Source of the DNA: Cetobacterium sp. NK01
GTDB lineage: Bacteria > Fusobacteriota > Fusobacteriia > Fusobacteriales > Fusobacteriaceae
DNA length: 64,000 nt
Direction: 5' to 3'
Assembly: GCF_024506395.1 (NCBI RefSeq)
Contig: NZ_JANIBO010000001.1
Coordinates: forward strand, 682,001 to 746,000
Shown: in pieces, positions 27,273 to 35,515 of the stretch
Layout: each line of letters starts with the position of its first letter
How positions within the stretch are numbered: the stretch's first letter is position 1
Made by a program: the position numbers and the translations under genes
Notes under the pieces: model-generated
Told to the model about the DNA's origin: nothing
Seen by the model: the letters and a program-made list of their open reading frames with translations, nothing else
The model's database searches: none

Positions 27273-28496
27273 TTATCTAGATAAAATTTCAACAATTTTT
27301 AATATTACTTTTACAGATTTCTCCATTGAATCTATTGGAATAAACTCAAATTTACCATGAAAATTATGCCCACCTGTAAATATATTCGGGCAAGGTAATC
27401 CTTTAAAAGATAATCTAGCGCCATCAGTCCCACCTCTAATTGGTTTTATAATCGGTTTTACTCCTGCTTCTAACATAGCATTTTTTGCTAAATCTACAAT
27501 TTGATAAACTGGCTCAATCATCTCTCTCATATTATAATAACTATCTGTTAATGTTAGTTCTATTTCTCCATCTTTATATTTTTCTTGTAAGTATTTTACA
27601 GCACTTGTTATTAAGTTCTTTTTTTCTATAAACTTTTCCTTTGAGTGATCTCTTATTATATATTCAATTTCTGTAGTTTCTATTGTCCCTTTAAAATTAG
27701 TTAATAAGAAAAAACCTTCATATCCTTCTGTATATTCTGGTCTTTCATTGATAGGAAGCATTGAATTAAGTTCCATTGCTAATAGCATTGAATTTATCAT
27801 TTTATTTTTTGATGCTCCCGGATGAATATCTCTTCCTTTTATTAAAATATTTGCTGATGCTGCATTAAAGTTTTCAAATTCTAACTCTCCTACTTCTCCA
27901 CCATCAACTGTGTATGCAAATTTTGCTCCAAATTTTTCTACATCGAATAAATTTGCTCCTCTTCCTATCTCTTCATCAGGAGTTATTCCAATCTTAATCT
28001 CTCCATGTTCAATAGTTGGATTATCTTTTAGATATTTTAATGCTGCCATAATTTCAACTATACCAGCCTTATCATCTGCTCCTAAAAGTGTTGTTCCATC
28101 TGTTACGATTAATCTTTGATTTACATATTTTTTTAATTCTGGAAAATCTTTTACTGTCATTGATATATTTAAATCACTATTTAGTATAATATTATTACCA
28201 TCATAGTTATCTATAATTCTTGGCTTTATATCCTTACCATTAAATGATGGTGCTGTATCCATATGTGCTATAAATCCAATTGTTGGAATATCTTTTTGTG
28301 TATTTGATGGTAGTGTCCCCATAATATATCCATTTTCATCTAATGATATATCTACTAAACCAATCTCTTCTAAATCTCTAACTATAACTCTAGCTAAATT
28401 CCATTGAATCTCACTACTTGGACACGATTTGCTTTTAGCATCTGATGTCGTATCAATTTTAACGTATTGTAAAAATTTTTCTACTAAAAAACTCAT
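27273..28496 (-). CDS. pepT: Peptidase T (tripeptide aminopeptidase)
   Basis: Zinc M20 metallopeptidase that removes N-terminal residues from tripeptides. The 407-residue length is typical. The metal and catalytic motifs are present: GFIAHMDTAPSFNG near residue 75, TLLGADDKAGIVEIMAAL near residue 136, PDEEIGRGAN near residue 173, and TGGHNFHGKFEFIP near the end. GGGAGG precedes the ATG. It leads the pepT-acyP pair and is divergent from the pseudouridine synthase gene. Confidence 0.95.
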   Translation of the reverse strand: MSFLVEKFLQYVKIDTTSDAKSKSCPSSEIQWNLARVIVRDLEEIGLVDISLDENGYIMGTLPSNTQKDIPTIGFIAHMDTAPSFNGKDIKPRIIDNYDGNNIILNSDLNISMTVKDFPELKKYVNQRLIVTDGTTLLGADDKAGIVEIMAALKYLKDNPTIEHGEIKIGITPDEEIGRGANLFDVEKFGAKFAYTVDGGEVGELEFENFNAASANILIKGRDIHPGASKNKMINSMLLAMELNSMLPINERPEYTEGYEGFFLLTNFKGTIETTEIEYIIRDHSKEKFIEKKNLITSAVKYLQEKYKDGEIELTLTDSYYNMREMIEPVYQIVDLAKNAMLEAGVKPIIKPIRGGTDGARLSFKGLPCPNIFTGGHNFHGKFEFIPIDSMEKSVKVILKIVEILSR

Positions 28497-28637
28497 TTTT
28501 TTCCTCCCAAAATTTACTTAAAATTATTTAATCTACATATAAATTAGCATAATTTATCTGAAAAAAATAGTCTATTTTGCAAATTTATCAAAAATATGTT
28601 AACATCTTATGTAAAATAAATTTTGTGAGGTTAAAAT

Positions 28638-29333
28638 TTGAGATTAGAAAAATATTTAGTTCAATGTGGCGTTGCTAGCAGAAAAAAAATAAAAACAGCC
28701 ATAGCTGAAGGACGAGTAACTGTTAATGGAAAAATTGAAGTTAATGATGCTACTGATGTAGAATGGGGAGATGATATTATAACTTTTGATGGTATTATAC
28801 CTCAAAAAAAACAATTAAAATATTATATTATGTATAAAGTTTCTGGATACATAACAGCTATGGAGGATGAAAACAAAAAAACTGTTGCTGAGCTTTTGCC
28901 AGATTATGTTGATAAAAATTCCGTTTTTCCTGTAGGAAGACTAGATCGTGATACTGAAGGACTTTTACTATTTACAAGTGATGGTGATTTAAGTCATGCT
29001 ATGGCCCACCCTGATAATGATATGAAAAAAACATATTATGTTGAATTAGACAAAGAAATTTCACAAGACGATATTCTAGCTTTGGAACAAGGAGTAACTT
29101 TAGATACAAACTATAACGCTCTTCCGGGTGAAGTTGAATTTTTAGATTCTAAAAGTATTCATTTAACAATCACAGAAGGAAAATACCATCAAGTAAAAAA
29201 AATGTTAAAGGCAGTTAAAAATAAAGTTACTTATCTTAAAAGAGTAAAATTTGGTAACTTAACCTTAGAGAATATGAGTCCTGGAGAGGTTAAAGAAATT
29301 AAGAGAGAAGATATTATATTAGAGTATAAATAG
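28638..29333 (+). CDS. RsuA/RluB-family pseudouridine synthase
   Basis: Converts a uridine in rRNA to pseudouridine. The 231 residues start with an S4 RNA-binding domain (MRLEKYLVQCGVASRKKIKTAI) followed by the synthase domain with the catalytic-aspartate motif VGRLDRDTEGLLLFTSDG near residue 100. The closest E. coli relatives are RsuA (16S U516) and RluB/E/F (23S); the small size suggests RsuA-like. The start codon is TTG, set by GTGAGG upstream, since no ATG lies near. It is a single gene with a strong terminator. Confidence 0.9.
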   Translation: MRLEKYLVQCGVASRKKIKTAIAEGRVTVNGKIEVNDATDVEWGDDIITFDGIIPQKKQLKYYIMYKVSGYITAMEDENKKTVAELLPDYVDKNSVFPVGRLDRDTEGLLLFTSDGDLSHAMAHPDNDMKKTYYVELDKEISQDDILALEQGVTLDTNYNALPGEVEFLDSKSIHLTITEGKYHQVKKMLKAVKNKVTYLKRVKFGNLTLENMSPGEVKEIKREDIILEYK

Positions 29334-29365
29334 AAAAGATGCTGAAAATTTCAGCATCTTTTTTT
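29334..29365 (+). terminator. Terminator after the pseudouridine synthase gene
   Basis: Near-perfect hairpin with AAGATGCTGAA and TTCAGCATCTT arms followed by a T run. The gntP-like gene on the other strand ends at its edge, so it may act in both directions. Confidence 0.9.
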
Positions 29366-30611
29366 ATCCAATTATTAAATAAGTTACAAAAGTTGAAAGT
29401 GCTAGTATAAATCCTATTGCTGATTCATAAGGGATTAATTTTAGTCTTTCTCCTAATTTTGTATTACTAGCTCCACCTGTACTATGGAAAAATGATCCAT
29501 GAGGTAGATGATCTAAAACTGTTGCCCCTGAGTTAACCATTGCAGCACCCCAAACTGCACTTACTCCTGCAGCTAAAATAACTCCCGAAAATGTTGCTGA
29601 AGCTATTGTTGCTCCTGCTGTCGTTGATGCTGTTGCTCCTGACATTAAAGCTCCCGCTATTGGCGCTATTAATTGCTCACTGATATTTGCTTTTCCTAAA
29701 GCCGCTAATATAACATCTTTTAATGTCGAGTTTTTTATTATTCCTGCTACTGTTCCAGTACCTATAAGAAGAATTGCTACTCCTGACATCTTTTGTAATC
29801 CATATTCCATAGACTCTTTTAATTTTGATGTTTTCCCCATAGCTACTATTCCAACCAATCCTCCAACTGGAAGAGCTATTAATGGATCAATATTAATACC
29901 TGCTATCGGTCTTAAAGCTAATAATCCTATTGTTACTATTGGACCCACTATACTCCCAAAAAAACTTGGTAAATTTTCTCCACTACTCTGTTCAATTTCA
30001 CTTTCTAAAACTTTTTCACCCTTTTCAACTAAAAGTTTAGCTATTAAAATTGTTGCAAATAATCCAACTATTGCTGGAATTATATTTACCCACATTACAG
30101 ATGGAAGTGGTGCTCCAAAATTTTCCGCAGCTGCTATTGTATTTGGATTTGGTGATATTATATTTCCAGATTTTCCTCCACCTATCATTGCACATAGCAT
30201 TGCCATTTTAGATATTTTTAATCTTTTTGCTATAGCTAAAGCTATTGGTGATACAGTTATTACTGCTACATCTATAAATACTCCTATCGCTGTTAAAATA
30301 AGTGCTGATAAAGCTAATGCAAATATAGCTCTTTTTTCTCCTAAAGTATCTATTATTGTTTCAGCTATTTTTGTAGCTGCTTCTGTTTTTATAAGTATTC
30401 CTGCTAAGATACCCGCTGTTAAAATTCTAACTATTGCTGGTGTTACATCCTTCACTCCACTAACCATTAAGTTTACTGTTTCTGGAAGAGATACTCCTCC
30501 AGCTAATCCTCCTATTATAGCACCTAAAATTAAACTATAAGCCGGATTAGCTTTTCTCATTATCAATATTATAGCTATTATTAATCCCAATACTGCTCCA
30601 AATGCTGTCAT
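29364..30611 (-). CDS. GntP-family permease (likely glycerate uptake)
   Basis: The 415-residue protein is almost entirely hydrophobic with about 12 membrane segments and the GntP-family stretches GGGKSGNIISPNPNTIAAAENF and GVSAVWGAAMVNSGATVLDHLPHGSFFH. GntP permeases carry gluconate and related sugar acids by proton symport. It lies 15 bp after a glycerate kinase gene, so glycerate is the likeliest substrate (inference from context). GGAGG precedes the ATG. Confidence 0.87.
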   Translation of the reverse strand: MTAFGAVLGLIIAIILIMRKANPAYSLILGAIIGGLAGGVSLPETVNLMVSGVKDVTPAIVRILTAGILAGILIKTEAATKIAETIIDTLGEKRAIFALALSALILTAIGVFIDVAVITVSPIALAIAKRLKISKMAMLCAMIGGGKSGNIISPNPNTIAAAENFGAPLPSVMWVNIIPAIVGLFATILIAKLLVEKGEKVLESEIEQSSGENLPSFFGSIVGPIVTIGLLALRPIAGINIDPLIALPVGGLVGIVAMGKTSKLKESMEYGLQKMSGVAILLIGTGTVAGIIKNSTLKDVILAALGKANISEQLIAPIAGALMSGATASTTAGATIASATFSGVILAAGVSAVWGAAMVNSGATVLDHLPHGSFFHSTGGASNTKLGERLKLIPYESAIGFILALSTFVTYLIIG

Positions 30612-30626
30612 TTCTTGCCTCCTATT

Positions 30627-31781
30627 TTATTTTGAGTATTTTTTCTCACAAACTTTTATCAATCTAAATATTTCCTCAGTATTTCCCTTTACAAACTTTT
30701 CAGCTATCTCTTTTTTCATAGCTTCTTCTAAAGTTATCGGATAATTTATTATTGAGAAGAAACTATCTATTCCTTTTTCGTGAGTTTGTACTGCATCATC
30801 TGTTAATCCTCCTGCTAAAGCTATTACAGGAATATCAAATTTTTTAGCTATTTTTGCAACTCCCACTGGTGCTTTTCCCATAGCTGTCTGATGATCTAAT
30901 CTACCTTCTCCTGTTATAACAAAATCAGCATCTTTCAACTCTTTTTCTAAACCTACTTTTTCTAATATCATATCTATTCCTGGTAATAATTTACCATTTA
31001 AGAAAGCTACTAAACCTCCTCCTAATCCACCAGCTGCTCCAGCGCCTGAAAGATTAGAAACATCTATACTCAGCTCTTTCTTTATTACTTCCGACAAATC
31101 TTCCAATCCCTTATTTAGATCTTTAACCATATCTTCAGTGGCACCCTTTTGTCTTGAATAAATCTCTGCAGCTCCTTTTGGACCATAGAACGGATTATCA
31201 ACATCACAAGCCACTAAAAATCTACAATCTTTTAATTGAGGTAAACTCTTTGTTGAATCTATATATCTTACTTTAGATAATATCTCTCCTCCAAATCCTA
31301 ATTCTTTTTTATTTTCATCTAAAAATTTGTAACCTAAAGCTTGTAACATACCAAGTCCAGCGTCATTTGTGGCACTTCCACCTATTCCAACTATAAATTC
31401 ACGACACCCTTTTAATATTGCATCTTTTATTAACTCTCCTGTCCCATAAGTAGTTGTTTTCATTGGATTTCTTTTTTTCACTGGTATTAATGGTAATCCT
31501 GATGCTTCTGCCATCTCAATTACCGCAGTTTTTCCATCTCCCATTATTCCATATCTAGCTTCAATTTTTTCCATAAGAGGATTATTTACTGTTATTGTTA
31601 CAAATTTCCCTTTTGTTCCTTCAACTAAAGAAGCTACTGTACCCTCTCCTCCATCAGCAATTGGTACTTTTATTACTTCAGCTTCAGGATATACTCTTTT
31701 TACTCCAATTTCTATTGCTTGTCCAAGTTCAAAAGAGCTTAAACTTCCTTTAAACGAATCTATAGCTACTACTACTTTCAT
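30627..31781 (-). CDS. Glycerate kinase (GarK/GlxK family)
   Basis: Phosphorylates D-glycerate, probably to 2-phosphoglycerate as in the GarK/GlxK family, feeding glycolysis. The 384 residues are typical in length. Motifs seen: MKVVVAIDSFKGSLSSFELGQAIEIG at the start, VPIADGGEGT near residue 40, and GIGGSATNDAGLGMLQALG near residue 132. It leads the kinase-permease operon from a good promoter. I see no regulator (GarR, CdaR) in the neighbourhood. Confidence 0.93.
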   Translation of the reverse strand: MKVVVAIDSFKGSLSSFELGQAIEIGVKRVYPEAEVIKVPIADGGEGTVASLVEGTKGKFVTITVNNPLMEKIEARYGIMGDGKTAVIEMAEASGLPLIPVKKRNPMKTTTYGTGELIKDAILKGCREFIVGIGGSATNDAGLGMLQALGYKFLDENKKELGFGGEILSKVRYIDSTKSLPQLKDCRFLVACDVDNPFYGPKGAAEIYSRQKGATEDMVKDLNKGLEDLSEVIKKELSIDVSNLSGAGAAGGLGGGLVAFLNGKLLPGIDMILEKVGLEKELKDADFVITGEGRLDHQTAMGKAPVGVAKIAKKFDIPVIALAGGLTDDAVQTHEKGIDSFFSIINYPITLEEAMKKEIAEKFVKGNTEEIFRLIKVCEKKYSK

Positions 31782-31816
31782 AACTCCTCCTACAAATATT
31801 TTTAGTTATTTTACTT

Positions 31817-31845
31817 ATTTTAGTATAGATATCCTTTTTTTTCAA
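31817..31845 (-). promoter_or_regulatory. Promoter of the glycerate kinase-permease operon
   Basis: Minus-strand TTGAAA (31840-31845) and TAAAAT (31817-31822), 17-bp spacer. Confidence 0.8.
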
Positions 31846-31864
31846 TACTATTTTAAAATAAAAA

Positions 31865-31886
31865 AGTGTTGGAAACTCCCAACACT
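31865..31886 (-). terminator. Terminator after the queuosine-precursor transporter gene
   Basis: Arms AGTGTTGG/CCAACACT with a 6-nt loop and TTTTTTATTTT on the minus strand; it overlaps the stop codon. Confidence 0.88.
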
Positions 31887-32595
31887 AGATAATTATCTTC
31901 TCTGTTATACTCTTTTTTTCTTTTAAGTAACTCGCTAAATACACAAATGGTGTATCCATTGTAGCTACTATAACTTTCATAACATAAGTTACTAAAAATA
32001 TCTCTACTAAAACTTCAAATGGATAAACTCCTGCAAAAGCAATTGTTGTAAAAATAAGATTATCAATTAGTTGACTTACTAAAGTACTAAAATTATTTCT
32101 TATCCATATATGCTTTTTAGCTGGAAATCTATCTTTCCAAAATTTGTAAGCCCATACATCATGTCTTTGTGAAACACCGTATGCCACTAATCCTGCAAAA
32201 AGTATTCTAGGCATAAAATCAAATATCATCTTTAAACTTTTAAAGTTTTCTGCTCCAGCCTGTACTGTACTTGGAACAAAAGACACCGCAATTTTCATTA
32301 TTATAGCAGTTACAATCATACTAAAAAATCCAAGTTTAACTGCACTTTTAGCCTCTTCCTCTCCATAATTTTCAGATAATATATCAGTTACTAAAAATCC
32401 ACCTGCATACATTATATTCCCCAAAGTTGTTTCAAATCCAAAAAGATTTACTAAAAGTACTACTTGAATATTTGCTAATATACTACTAATTGGAACCCAA
32501 ATAAAAAGTCCTAACTTTCCAAATTTTTTATATATAAAAATTATACTAAAGAAATTTACAAAAAGCATTATTATCCATAAAATTTCATTTCTCAT
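31885..32595 (-). CDS. Queuosine precursor transporter, YhhQ/QPTR family
   Basis: Imports queuosine precursors (queuine or preQ1 depending on the member). The 236 residues have about six membrane segments and the family motifs GGFLVTDILSENYGEEEAKSAV near residue 66 and RNNFSTLVSQLIDNLIFTTIAF near residue 167. It lies 18 bp after a radical-SAM gene and downstream of a preQ1-I-like riboswitch, both supporting a queuosine role. Which precursor is transported is inferred: if the partner is a queuine lyase, imported queuosine or queuine is plausible. Confidence 0.88.
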   Translation of the reverse strand: MRNEILWIIMLFVNFFSIIFIYKKFGKLGLFIWVPISSILANIQVVLLVNLFGFETTLGNIMYAGGFLVTDILSENYGEEEAKSAVKLGFFSMIVTAIIMKIAVSFVPSTVQAGAENFKSLKMIFDFMPRILFAGLVAYGVSQRHDVWAYKFWKDRFPAKKHIWIRNNFSTLVSQLIDNLIFTTIAFAGVYPFEVLVEIFLVTYVMKVIVATMDTPFVYLASYLKEKKSITEKIII

Positions 32596-32613
32596 AACTA
32601 TCTCCTTTTAAAA

Positions 32614-33318
32614 TTATTGTTCAAAAACTCCTAAATCTTTATTATCAATTAATAACTCTACTCTTGGGTCTTCTTGTAGTTGAGTATAATTTTCTACAAA
32701 CCATTTTACAAGCTCTTCATCTCTTTCAACTTCAGTTCCATTATTTATAAATATATTTATAGTTATACTTTTAAAATACTTTAATCCAAGTTCAATATCT
32801 TTTTTTATCATCTCTTTTGTTTGACCTTTTACACAAATTAAAAGACACACTGAGTATAGTTTTTTACTTAACTCTTCTATTTCTTGTGTATCTATTTTAA
32901 AGTTTTTTCCATATGAGTTTATTCTAAAATTATTGTCAAATGTCTCCATTCCCATTCTAAATCTTATGTCTACACCTTTGAAAAATTCTCTAATTTCATC
33001 TAATCTATTTTTATATCCATAATAAATCTCAAAATATAATAATTTTATATTTTTATTGTGAACAACTTCTCTAATTCTTTCTAATGTTTTTATAGGTAAC
33101 TCAAATACTGAACCTGAATTTATTACCTCTAAAGCTCCAAATTCTCCTGTCACCTCTTGTAAAGTTTCTAAATTAACTTTATCTATTTCTAACTCATCAG
33201 TTGAATTATCCTCTATATAATTACAAAACTTACATTTTCCATATTTACATGGAAAACTTTTTAATAAGACTATCTCTCTTTTATTTTTATTTTCTATTTT
33301 ACTATACCTAATTCCCAT
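32614..33318 (-). CDS. Radical-SAM protein, candidate queuine lyase
   Basis: The 234 residues carry a cysteine cluster C24-x4-C29-x2-C32 (FPCKYGKCKFCNYIED), a spacing one residue longer than the canonical radical-SAM CxxxCxxC. Further features fit a small radical-SAM barrel: ALEVINSGSVFELP, RFRMGMETFDNNFRINSYGKN. In Clostridioides difficile a radical-SAM queuine lyase (QueL) works with a YhhQ-type transporter to recover queuine from queuosine. The operon with a YhhQ protein and a preQ1-type riboswitch suggests the same role here. Radical-SAM membership is likely; the lyase role is inference. Confidence 0.6.
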   Translation of the reverse strand: MGIRYSKIENKNKREIVLLKSFPCKYGKCKFCNYIEDNSTDELEIDKVNLETLQEVTGEFGALEVINSGSVFELPIKTLERIREVVHNKNIKLLYFEIYYGYKNRLDEIREFFKGVDIRFRMGMETFDNNFRINSYGKNFKIDTQEIEELSKKLYSVCLLICVKGQTKEMIKKDIELGLKYFKSITINIFINNGTEVERDEELVKWFVENYTQLQEDPRVELLIDNKDLGVFEQ

Positions 33319-33352
33319 TTTCTTCTCCTAATTTTATTTTTAAATAAAAAAA

Positions 33353-33371
33353 GAGCAGGAAACTCCTGCTC
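33353..33371 (-). terminator. Second leader terminator before the radical-SAM gene
   Basis: Perfect 8-bp stem GAGCAGGA/TCCTGCTC with a 3-nt loop and a T7 tract on the minus strand, about 20 bp before the radical-SAM ribosome-binding site. Confidence 0.8.
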
Positions 33372-33382
33372 AAATTTAAAAA

Positions 33383-33401
33383 AAGGGTACAACTCTCCCT
33401 T
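33383..33401 (-). terminator. First leader terminator after the preQ1 aptamer
   Basis: AAGGG/CCCTT stem with a 9-nt loop and a run of Ts on the minus strand. It is the likely switchable terminator: upstream CTTA...TAAG sequence could sequester its 5' arm. Confidence 0.6.
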
Positions 33402-33418
33402 ATATTTTAATATTTTAA

Positions 33419-33455
33419 GCCTAGTTTTTTTTAGATGGAGGTTTCCGAACATCTA
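33419..33455 (-). promoter_or_regulatory. PreQ1-I-like riboswitch aptamer
   Basis: Minus-strand sequence folds as P1 AGATG/CATCT enclosing the loop TTCGGAAACCTC, followed by an A8 stretch and the tail CTAGG. This matches the short class I preQ1 aptamer layout: small hairpin, loop beginning UUC, ACC before the 3' P1 strand, A-rich linker and a CUA(A/G)G tail that forms the pseudoknot. It lies in the leader of the radical-SAM/YhhQ operon, ahead of two terminators, so preQ1 would be expected to stop transcription. Confidence 0.75.
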
Positions 33456-33492
33456 CCATATAAATTATGGATTTATACTTATTTTACTCTTA

Positions 33493-33521
33493 ATTCTATC
33501 ATAGTTTTAAAATAAAATCAA
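33493..33521 (-). promoter_or_regulatory. Promoter of the queuosine salvage operon
   Basis: Minus-strand TTGATT (33516-33521) and TAGAAT (33493-33498), 17-bp spacer. Transcription would start about 30 nt before the preQ1 aptamer. Confidence 0.7.
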
Positions 33522-33537
33522 TTCTATAGAATAAAAA

Positions 33538-33567
33538 AGAGACTGTACTCATTAAAATACAGTCTCT
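33538..33567 (-). terminator. Terminator after thrS
   Basis: Perfect 10-bp arms AGAGACTGTA/TACAGTCTCT followed by TTTTTT on the minus strand, 7 bp beyond the thrS stop. Confidence 0.92.
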
Positions 33568-33573
33568 AAAATA

Positions 33574-35487
33574 TTAGTTGTTAAATTTTGGTGCTGCTTC
33601 CTCTTTTATCATATCTATAAAGTTTTCTAATGACATAGATTCTTGATTTTGAGAACCAAATCTTCTTACATTTACTTCTCTATTTTCTACTTCATTTTTT
33701 CCAATTATTAATTGAACTGGAACTTTATATCTTCCATTAGCTTCTCTAATTTTATATCCAATAGATTCTGCTCTTGTATCTATCTCTACTCTTATTCCTG
33801 CAGATTTTAACTCTTCTACAACTTCTTTAGCATAAGGAACAACCTCATCATTTATAGTTAATACTTTAACTTGACAAGGTGCTAACCAAGTTGGAAATGC
33901 TCCTGCATAATGCTCTATTAAGATTCCCATGAATCTTTCTAAAGATCCATAAACAACTCTATGAATCATTACTGGTCTATGCTTTTCTCCATCTTCTCCA
34001 ACATAAGAGATATCAAATCTCTCTGGTAAGTTAAAGTCTAGTTGAATAGTCCCACATTGCCAAGTTCTTCCAATAGCATCTTTAATTTTAAAGTCTAATT
34101 TTGGTCCGTAGAATGCTCCATCTCCTGGATTTAATTTATAATCTCTTCCTAATCTCTTTAAAGCTCCCTCTAATGCAGATTCAGCTTTATCCCAAATATT
34201 TTGAGATCCAATAGCTTTTTCAGGTCTTGTTGATAACTCAATTGCATACTCAAATCCAAATAATCCTCTATAGAACTTATCTATTAAGTTTACTACTCCT
34301 ATAATTTCATCTTCTATTTGCTCAGGAGTCATAAAAATATGAGCGTCATCTTGCGTAAAGTTTCTTACTCTCATTAATCCATGAAGAGCTCCTGAAAACT
34401 CATGTCTATGAACAATTCCTAACTCTCCTGCTCTTATTGGTAAATCTTTATATGAATGCATTCCATGCTTATATACTAAAACTCCACCTGGACAGTTCAT
34501 TGGTTTTATAGCAAATTCTGTCTCATCAATTTCTGATGTATACATATTTTCTCTATAATTCATCCAGTGTCCTGAAGTTTCCCATAACTCTTTATTTAGC
34601 ATTATTGGAGTTTGAATCATCTCATATCCAGCTTTTTCATGCTCTCTTCTCCATAAATCTGTTAAAACATTTCTCATCTTCATTCCATTTGGCAAGAAGA
34701 ATGGGAATCCTGGTCCAAAATCACTTGTAAAGAATAACTCTAGCTCTCTTCCTAACTTTCTGTGGTCTCTTTTTTCAGCTTCTTCTAAAAACTTTAGATG
34801 TGCTTTTAATTGAGGCTCAGTTGCAAATGCAAATCCATAGATTCTTTGTAACATTTTGTTATTAGAATCTCCTCTCCAATAAGCTCCAGCAACTGACTTT
34901 AATTTAAAAGCTTTTAAATATGATGTAGAAGGTACATGTGGTCCTCTACATAAATCAATAAAATCTCCTTGCTTATAAAACGTTAACATCTCATTAGCTG
35001 GAATGCTTTCAATAATTTCAACTTTGTAAGTTTCACCAAGATTTTTAAAATGTTCTATAGCTTCATCTCTAGTCATCTCAATTCTTTCAACTTTTATATT
35101 CTCTTTTGTAATTTTCTTCATTTCAGCTTCGATTCTTTCTAAATCTTCATCTGTAAATTGATTTTCAGGATCAAAGTCATAATAGAATCCATTCTCTATT
35201 GCTGGACCTATTGCTACTTTAGTTCCTGGGAAAAGTCTAATAACTGCTTGTGCTAATAAGTGTGCAGTTGAATGCTTTATTATCTCTTCTCCCTCTTCAG
35301 TTTCAGGAGTTATTATTTCAACATGAGCATCTCTATCTAGTACATAACTCATATCAACTTCTTTTCCATCTACTTTTGCTCCAACAGCTTTCTTAGCTAA
35401 AGAGTTACTAATTGACTTTGCAACTTCAAACATATTTACACTGTTTTCAAACTCTTTTATATCTCCACTTGGTAATATTACTTTCAT
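33574..35487 (-). CDS. thrS: Threonyl-tRNA synthetase
   Basis: Class II synthetase with proofreading, 637 residues. Domains in order: TGS (about 1-60), editing domain with HSTAHLLAQAV near residue 72 and CRGPHVPSTSYL near residue 181, catalytic core with zinc ligands in MNCPGGVLVYKH and RHEFSGALHGLMRVRNFTQDD, and the C-terminal anticodon domain (LAPCQVKVLTINDE). No T-box leader is present; only 28 bp separate it from the lptD stop, so it is probably co-transcribed with lptD. Confidence 0.97.
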   Translation of the reverse strand: MKVILPSGDIKEFENSVNMFEVAKSISNSLAKKAVGAKVDGKEVDMSYVLDRDAHVEIITPETEEGEEIIKHSTAHLLAQAVIRLFPGTKVAIGPAIENGFYYDFDPENQFTDEDLERIEAEMKKITKENIKVERIEMTRDEAIEHFKNLGETYKVEIIESIPANEMLTFYKQGDFIDLCRGPHVPSTSYLKAFKLKSVAGAYWRGDSNNKMLQRIYGFAFATEPQLKAHLKFLEEAEKRDHRKLGRELELFFTSDFGPGFPFFLPNGMKMRNVLTDLWRREHEKAGYEMIQTPIMLNKELWETSGHWMNYRENMYTSEIDETEFAIKPMNCPGGVLVYKHGMHSYKDLPIRAGELGIVHRHEFSGALHGLMRVRNFTQDDAHIFMTPEQIEDEIIGVVNLIDKFYRGLFGFEYAIELSTRPEKAIGSQNIWDKAESALEGALKRLGRDYKLNPGDGAFYGPKLDFKIKDAIGRTWQCGTIQLDFNLPERFDISYVGEDGEKHRPVMIHRVVYGSLERFMGILIEHYAGAFPTWLAPCQVKVLTINDEVVPYAKEVVEELKSAGIRVEIDTRAESIGYKIREANGRYKVPVQLIIGKNEVENREVNVRRFGSQNQESMSLENFIDMIKEEAAPKFNN

Positions 35488-35515
35488 GTTTTTCTCCTTT
35501 TCTTCTATAAATATA

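Noticed and set aside
35488-35515. T-box leader for thrS (and for the other synthetase genes)
   Set aside because: The gaps upstream of thrS, aspS and hisS are 16-28 bp, and the argS leader is the 6S-like RNA with its own terminator and no T-box sequence.
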